Origin: Planctomycetota bacterium
GTDB lineage: Bacteria > Planctomycetota > Phycisphaerae > WQYP01
NCBI GenBank assembly: GCA_021852245.1
Contig: JAJZNY010000446.1
Coordinates: 1 to 5,769 of the forward strand
Direction: 5' to 3'
Length of the DNA stretch: 5,769 nucleotides
The notes under the pieces were generated by a model. The model ran no database searches and was not told the DNA's origin. It was given only the letters and a program-made list of their open reading frames with translations. Position 1 is the stretch's first letter; each line of letters begins with the position of its first letter. A program made the translations under genes and the position numbers. Positions 5,580 through 5,769 of this stretch are shown in pieces.

Positions 5580-5769
5580 GACGGGCGTTTCCTTTCTGAT
5601 ACCTCAGCAGCGGGGGAGTGACGTGCATGCTGATGACGGCGCAGGCCGCCCTGCGGCACATGCTGCCCACAATCATCACATTGATCCGCCTTTTCATAAC
5701 AGCTTACACAGAGCAATTCTCCCGTCTTTTCATACTCGCTGAGGCGCTCTCGGTCCGCCCTCGGCAATT
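5576..5769 (-). CDS. Small zinc-ribbon-like protein, C-terminal part (runs off the right edge)
   Basis: At least 63 residues are visible; the frame is open to the window edge. The only in-window start would be a TTG at 5767, so the N-terminus probably lies outside. Counting from that TTG, C20-x2-C23 and C30-x2-C33 form two CxxC knuckles six residues apart, as in a zinc ribbon or treble-clef fold. They are followed by a His-containing basic stretch (H36, H45, H47, H50) and a charged tail. No membrane segment is visible. It is upstream of, and overlaps by four bases, the permease-like gene, so the two are probably made together. A role as metal sensor, chaperone or regulator for the permease is inference. 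I do not recognise a named family. Confidence 0.7.
   Translation of the reverse strand, partial: LPRADRERLSEYEKTGELLCVSCYEKADQCDDCGQHVPQGGLRRHQHARHSPAAEVSERKRPS

Overview
The window reads as a piece of a bacterial chromosome made of ordinary single-copy metabolic genes and short lineage-specific genes. There are no mobile elements, tRNA, rRNA or CRISPR. My best guess for the host is a member of the Planctomycetota, perhaps Phycisphaerae. This rests mainly on the small membrane-anchored protein at 3774-4331, whose layout resembles hypothetical proteins I associate with that phylum. That is recall, not a search, so the assignment is tentative.

Layout, left to right: (1) the N-terminal two thirds of ilvD (dihydroxy-acid dehydratase, minus strand, running off the left edge); (2) a 227-base gap holding hairpins in the presumed ilvD leader; (3) coaD (phosphopantetheine adenylyltransferase, minus); (4) a divergent intergenic region with two tandem plus-strand promoter candidates and a palindrome; (5) the only plus-strand gene, a 136-residue protein ending in a 65-residue Asp/Glu tail; (6) convergent to it, a riboflavin gene of the RibBX type, with a complete DHBP synthase domain fused to a GTP-cyclohydrolase-II-like domain that has lost its zinc and catalytic residues; (7) just upstream of ribBX and probably in its operon, a 185-residue single-pass membrane protein with a CxxC motif; (8) a strong promoter candidate and a leader of about 135 nt with an attenuator-like structure; (9) a polytopic membrane protein resembling NicO/UreH/RcnA-type metal permeases; (10) overlapping its start by four bases, the end of a small two-CxxC zinc-ribbon protein that runs off the right edge.

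ilvD and coaD serve branched-chain amino acid and coenzyme A synthesis, and ribBX serves riboflavin synthesis. ribBX should supply only the DHBP branch, so a true GTP cyclohydrolase II must be encoded elsewhere. The zinc-ribbon/permease pair looks like a translationally coupled metal-handling unit. The points most worth follow-up are the attenuator-like leader before the membrane-protein/ribBX operon, the degenerate RibA-like domain, the zinc-ribbon/permease pair and the acidic-tail protein.
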